A DNA stretch of 6,065 nt from an uncultured Methylococcaceae bacterium. Lineage in GTDB: Bacteria > Pseudomonadota > Gammaproteobacteria > Methylococcales > Methylomonadaceae. How positions within the stretch are numbered: the first letter of the stretch is position 1; every line of letters begins with the position of its first letter. Both the position numbers and the translations under genes were made by a program. The notes beneath the pieces are model-generated. The model had not been told where the DNA came from and searched no databases. It saw only the letters and a list, made by a program, of their open reading frames with translations. The DNA is taken from contig CAIUYS010000266.1 in the NCBI GenBank assembly GCA_903903365.1, forward strand, positions 1 to 6,065. The letters are read 5' to 3'. This document shows positions 5,239-6,065 of the stretch, in pieces.

Positions 5239-6065
5239 CTACGAATCCGCTGCCCTGCCCTTTTGCGGAAATAAGCCGCGAGGACGCTTCTGGATAAATA
5301 AAATGATAAAAACCAACACTAAAATTTTCGCCAGCACTGCGCCAGCAAACGGCTCCAAAAACTTGTTGGCAATACCCAACACGAAACCGGCCACCAGCGT
5401 ACCCCACAAATTACCCACGCCGCCGAATACGACTACCATAAATGAATCGACAATATAAGCTTGACCCAAATTAGGCCCGACATTAGTAATTTGACTTAGC
5501 GCAACGCCGGCCACTCCGGCAATGCCCGAGCCTAACCCAAAGGTCAGCGCATCGACTTTGGCCGTGGGAATGCCCATGGCTCTGGCCATATTGCGGTTTT
5601 GCGCAACCGCCCGCACTTCCAATCCCAAACGGGTGCGTTTGAGGATTTGCAGCAACAACACAAACACCATCAGGCAGAACACTAAAATATAAAATCGATT
5701 CCAGGTCAACGATAAAAAGTCGTTAATCTGCCATGAACCGCTCATCCACTCAGGCGTGGCAACACTTCGGTTTAACGGGGAAAAAATAGAGCGTACACTT
5801 TGCTGAAGTATCAGACTGACACCAAAAGTTGCCAGCAAGGTTTCCAACGGCCTGCCGTAAAGAAAACGAATAATGCCCCGCTCAATCGCGATGCCAACCA
5901 GTGCGGAAATCATAAATGCAGCCGGAATTGATAGCAGCACCGATATTCCCAAATGATTGGGCATCAACTGCTGCATGACATAAGTGGTATAAGCACCCAG
6001 CATCATCAGTTCGCCATGCGCCATATTGATAACGCCCATAACGCCAAAGGTAATCGCCAAACCTA
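5239..6065 (-). CDS. urtB: Urea ABC transporter permease UrtB, C-terminal part (5' end beyond right edge)
   Basis: About 275 residues of a LivH-like inner-membrane permease are present; the frame stays open to the right edge. The visible part starts GLAITFGVMGVINMAHGE, the conserved second-helix region of UrtB. TTG at 6058-6060 reads as Leu inside this motif and is not the start. Counting from that codon, other hallmarks are GAYTTYVMQQ at 22-31, RPLETLLATFGVSLILQQ at 70-87, the coupling loop RTRLGLEVRAVAQNRNMARA at 142-161, VDSFMVVVFGGVGNLWGTL at 204-222, and a basic C-terminus QKRPRGLFPQKGR. With UrtC it forms the urea translocation path. The missing 5' part holds at least the first helix, possibly also the long N-terminal extension found in some UrtB proteins. 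Confidence 0.95.
   Translation of the reverse strand, partial: GLAITFGVMGVINMAHGELMMLGAYTTYVMQQLMPNHLGISVLLSIPAAFMISALVGIAIERGIIRFLYGRPLETLLATFGVSLILQQSVRSIFSPLNRSVATPEWMSGSWQINDFLSLTWNRFYILVFCLMVFVLLLQILKRTRLGLEVRAVAQNRNMARAMGIPTAKVDALTFGLGSGIAGVAGVALSQITNVGPNLGQAYIVDSFMVVVFGGVGNLWGTLVAGFVLGIANKFLEPFAGAVLAKILVLVFIILFIQKRPRGLFPQKGRAADS

Noticed and set aside
6058..6060. TTG as the start codon of urtB
   Set aside because: The codon is within the conserved GLAITFGVMGVINMAHGE region and the frame continues upstream to the window edge, so the gene is truncated by the window.

Overview
The window holds the junction between a urea ABC transporter operon (urt) and a urease operon (ure). Every gene is on the minus strand, so transcription runs from the right edge to the left. 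Both edges cut genes: the 5' part of urtB is missing at the right, and only the first codons of ureC are present at the left. In transcription order the genes are urtB (partial), urtC, urtD, urtE, a 339-base gap with palindromic repeats, ureJ/hupE, ureD, ureA, ureB and ureC (partial).

The genes form one pathway. UrtB and UrtC are the inner-membrane channel subunits, and UrtD and UrtE the ATPases, of a high-affinity urea importer. Its binding protein UrtA would be expected beyond the right edge. UreA, UreB and UreC are the gamma, beta and alpha subunits of a three-subunit bacterial nickel urease, which turns urea into ammonia and carbon dioxide. UreD is a chaperone for loading nickel, and UreJ/HupE is a probable nickel or metal permease. 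Imported urea would thus supply nitrogen.

The coding is tight: urtC/urtD, urtD/urtE and ureB/ureC all overlap as ATGA, ureJ and ureD are 4 bases apart, and urtB/urtC and ureD/ureA are 39 and 21 bases apart. The only large break is between urtE and ureJ. It contains two palindromic elements unlike the surrounding genes: a MITE-like element of about 108 bases around a CCCTCTCCC/GGGAGAGGG hairpin, and a 79-base imperfect palindrome with CGGGGTTTG arms. A perfect 7-bp hairpin also sits in the ureA-ureB spacer.

The most unusual coding signal is in urtE, which seems to carry an in-frame insertion of about 28 residues (84 bases) between Walker B and the switch region. It has inverted-repeat character and a possible degenerate repeat at its ends.

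The proteins look proteobacterial. The urt-ureJ-ureD-ureABC layout with moderate GC suits a gammaproteobacterium, perhaps a Methylococcales-type methanotroph. That is an inference from general familiarity; no marker gene is present to prove it. I see no new multi-gene system here: the gene content is ordinary, and the novelty lies in the repeats and the urtE insertion.
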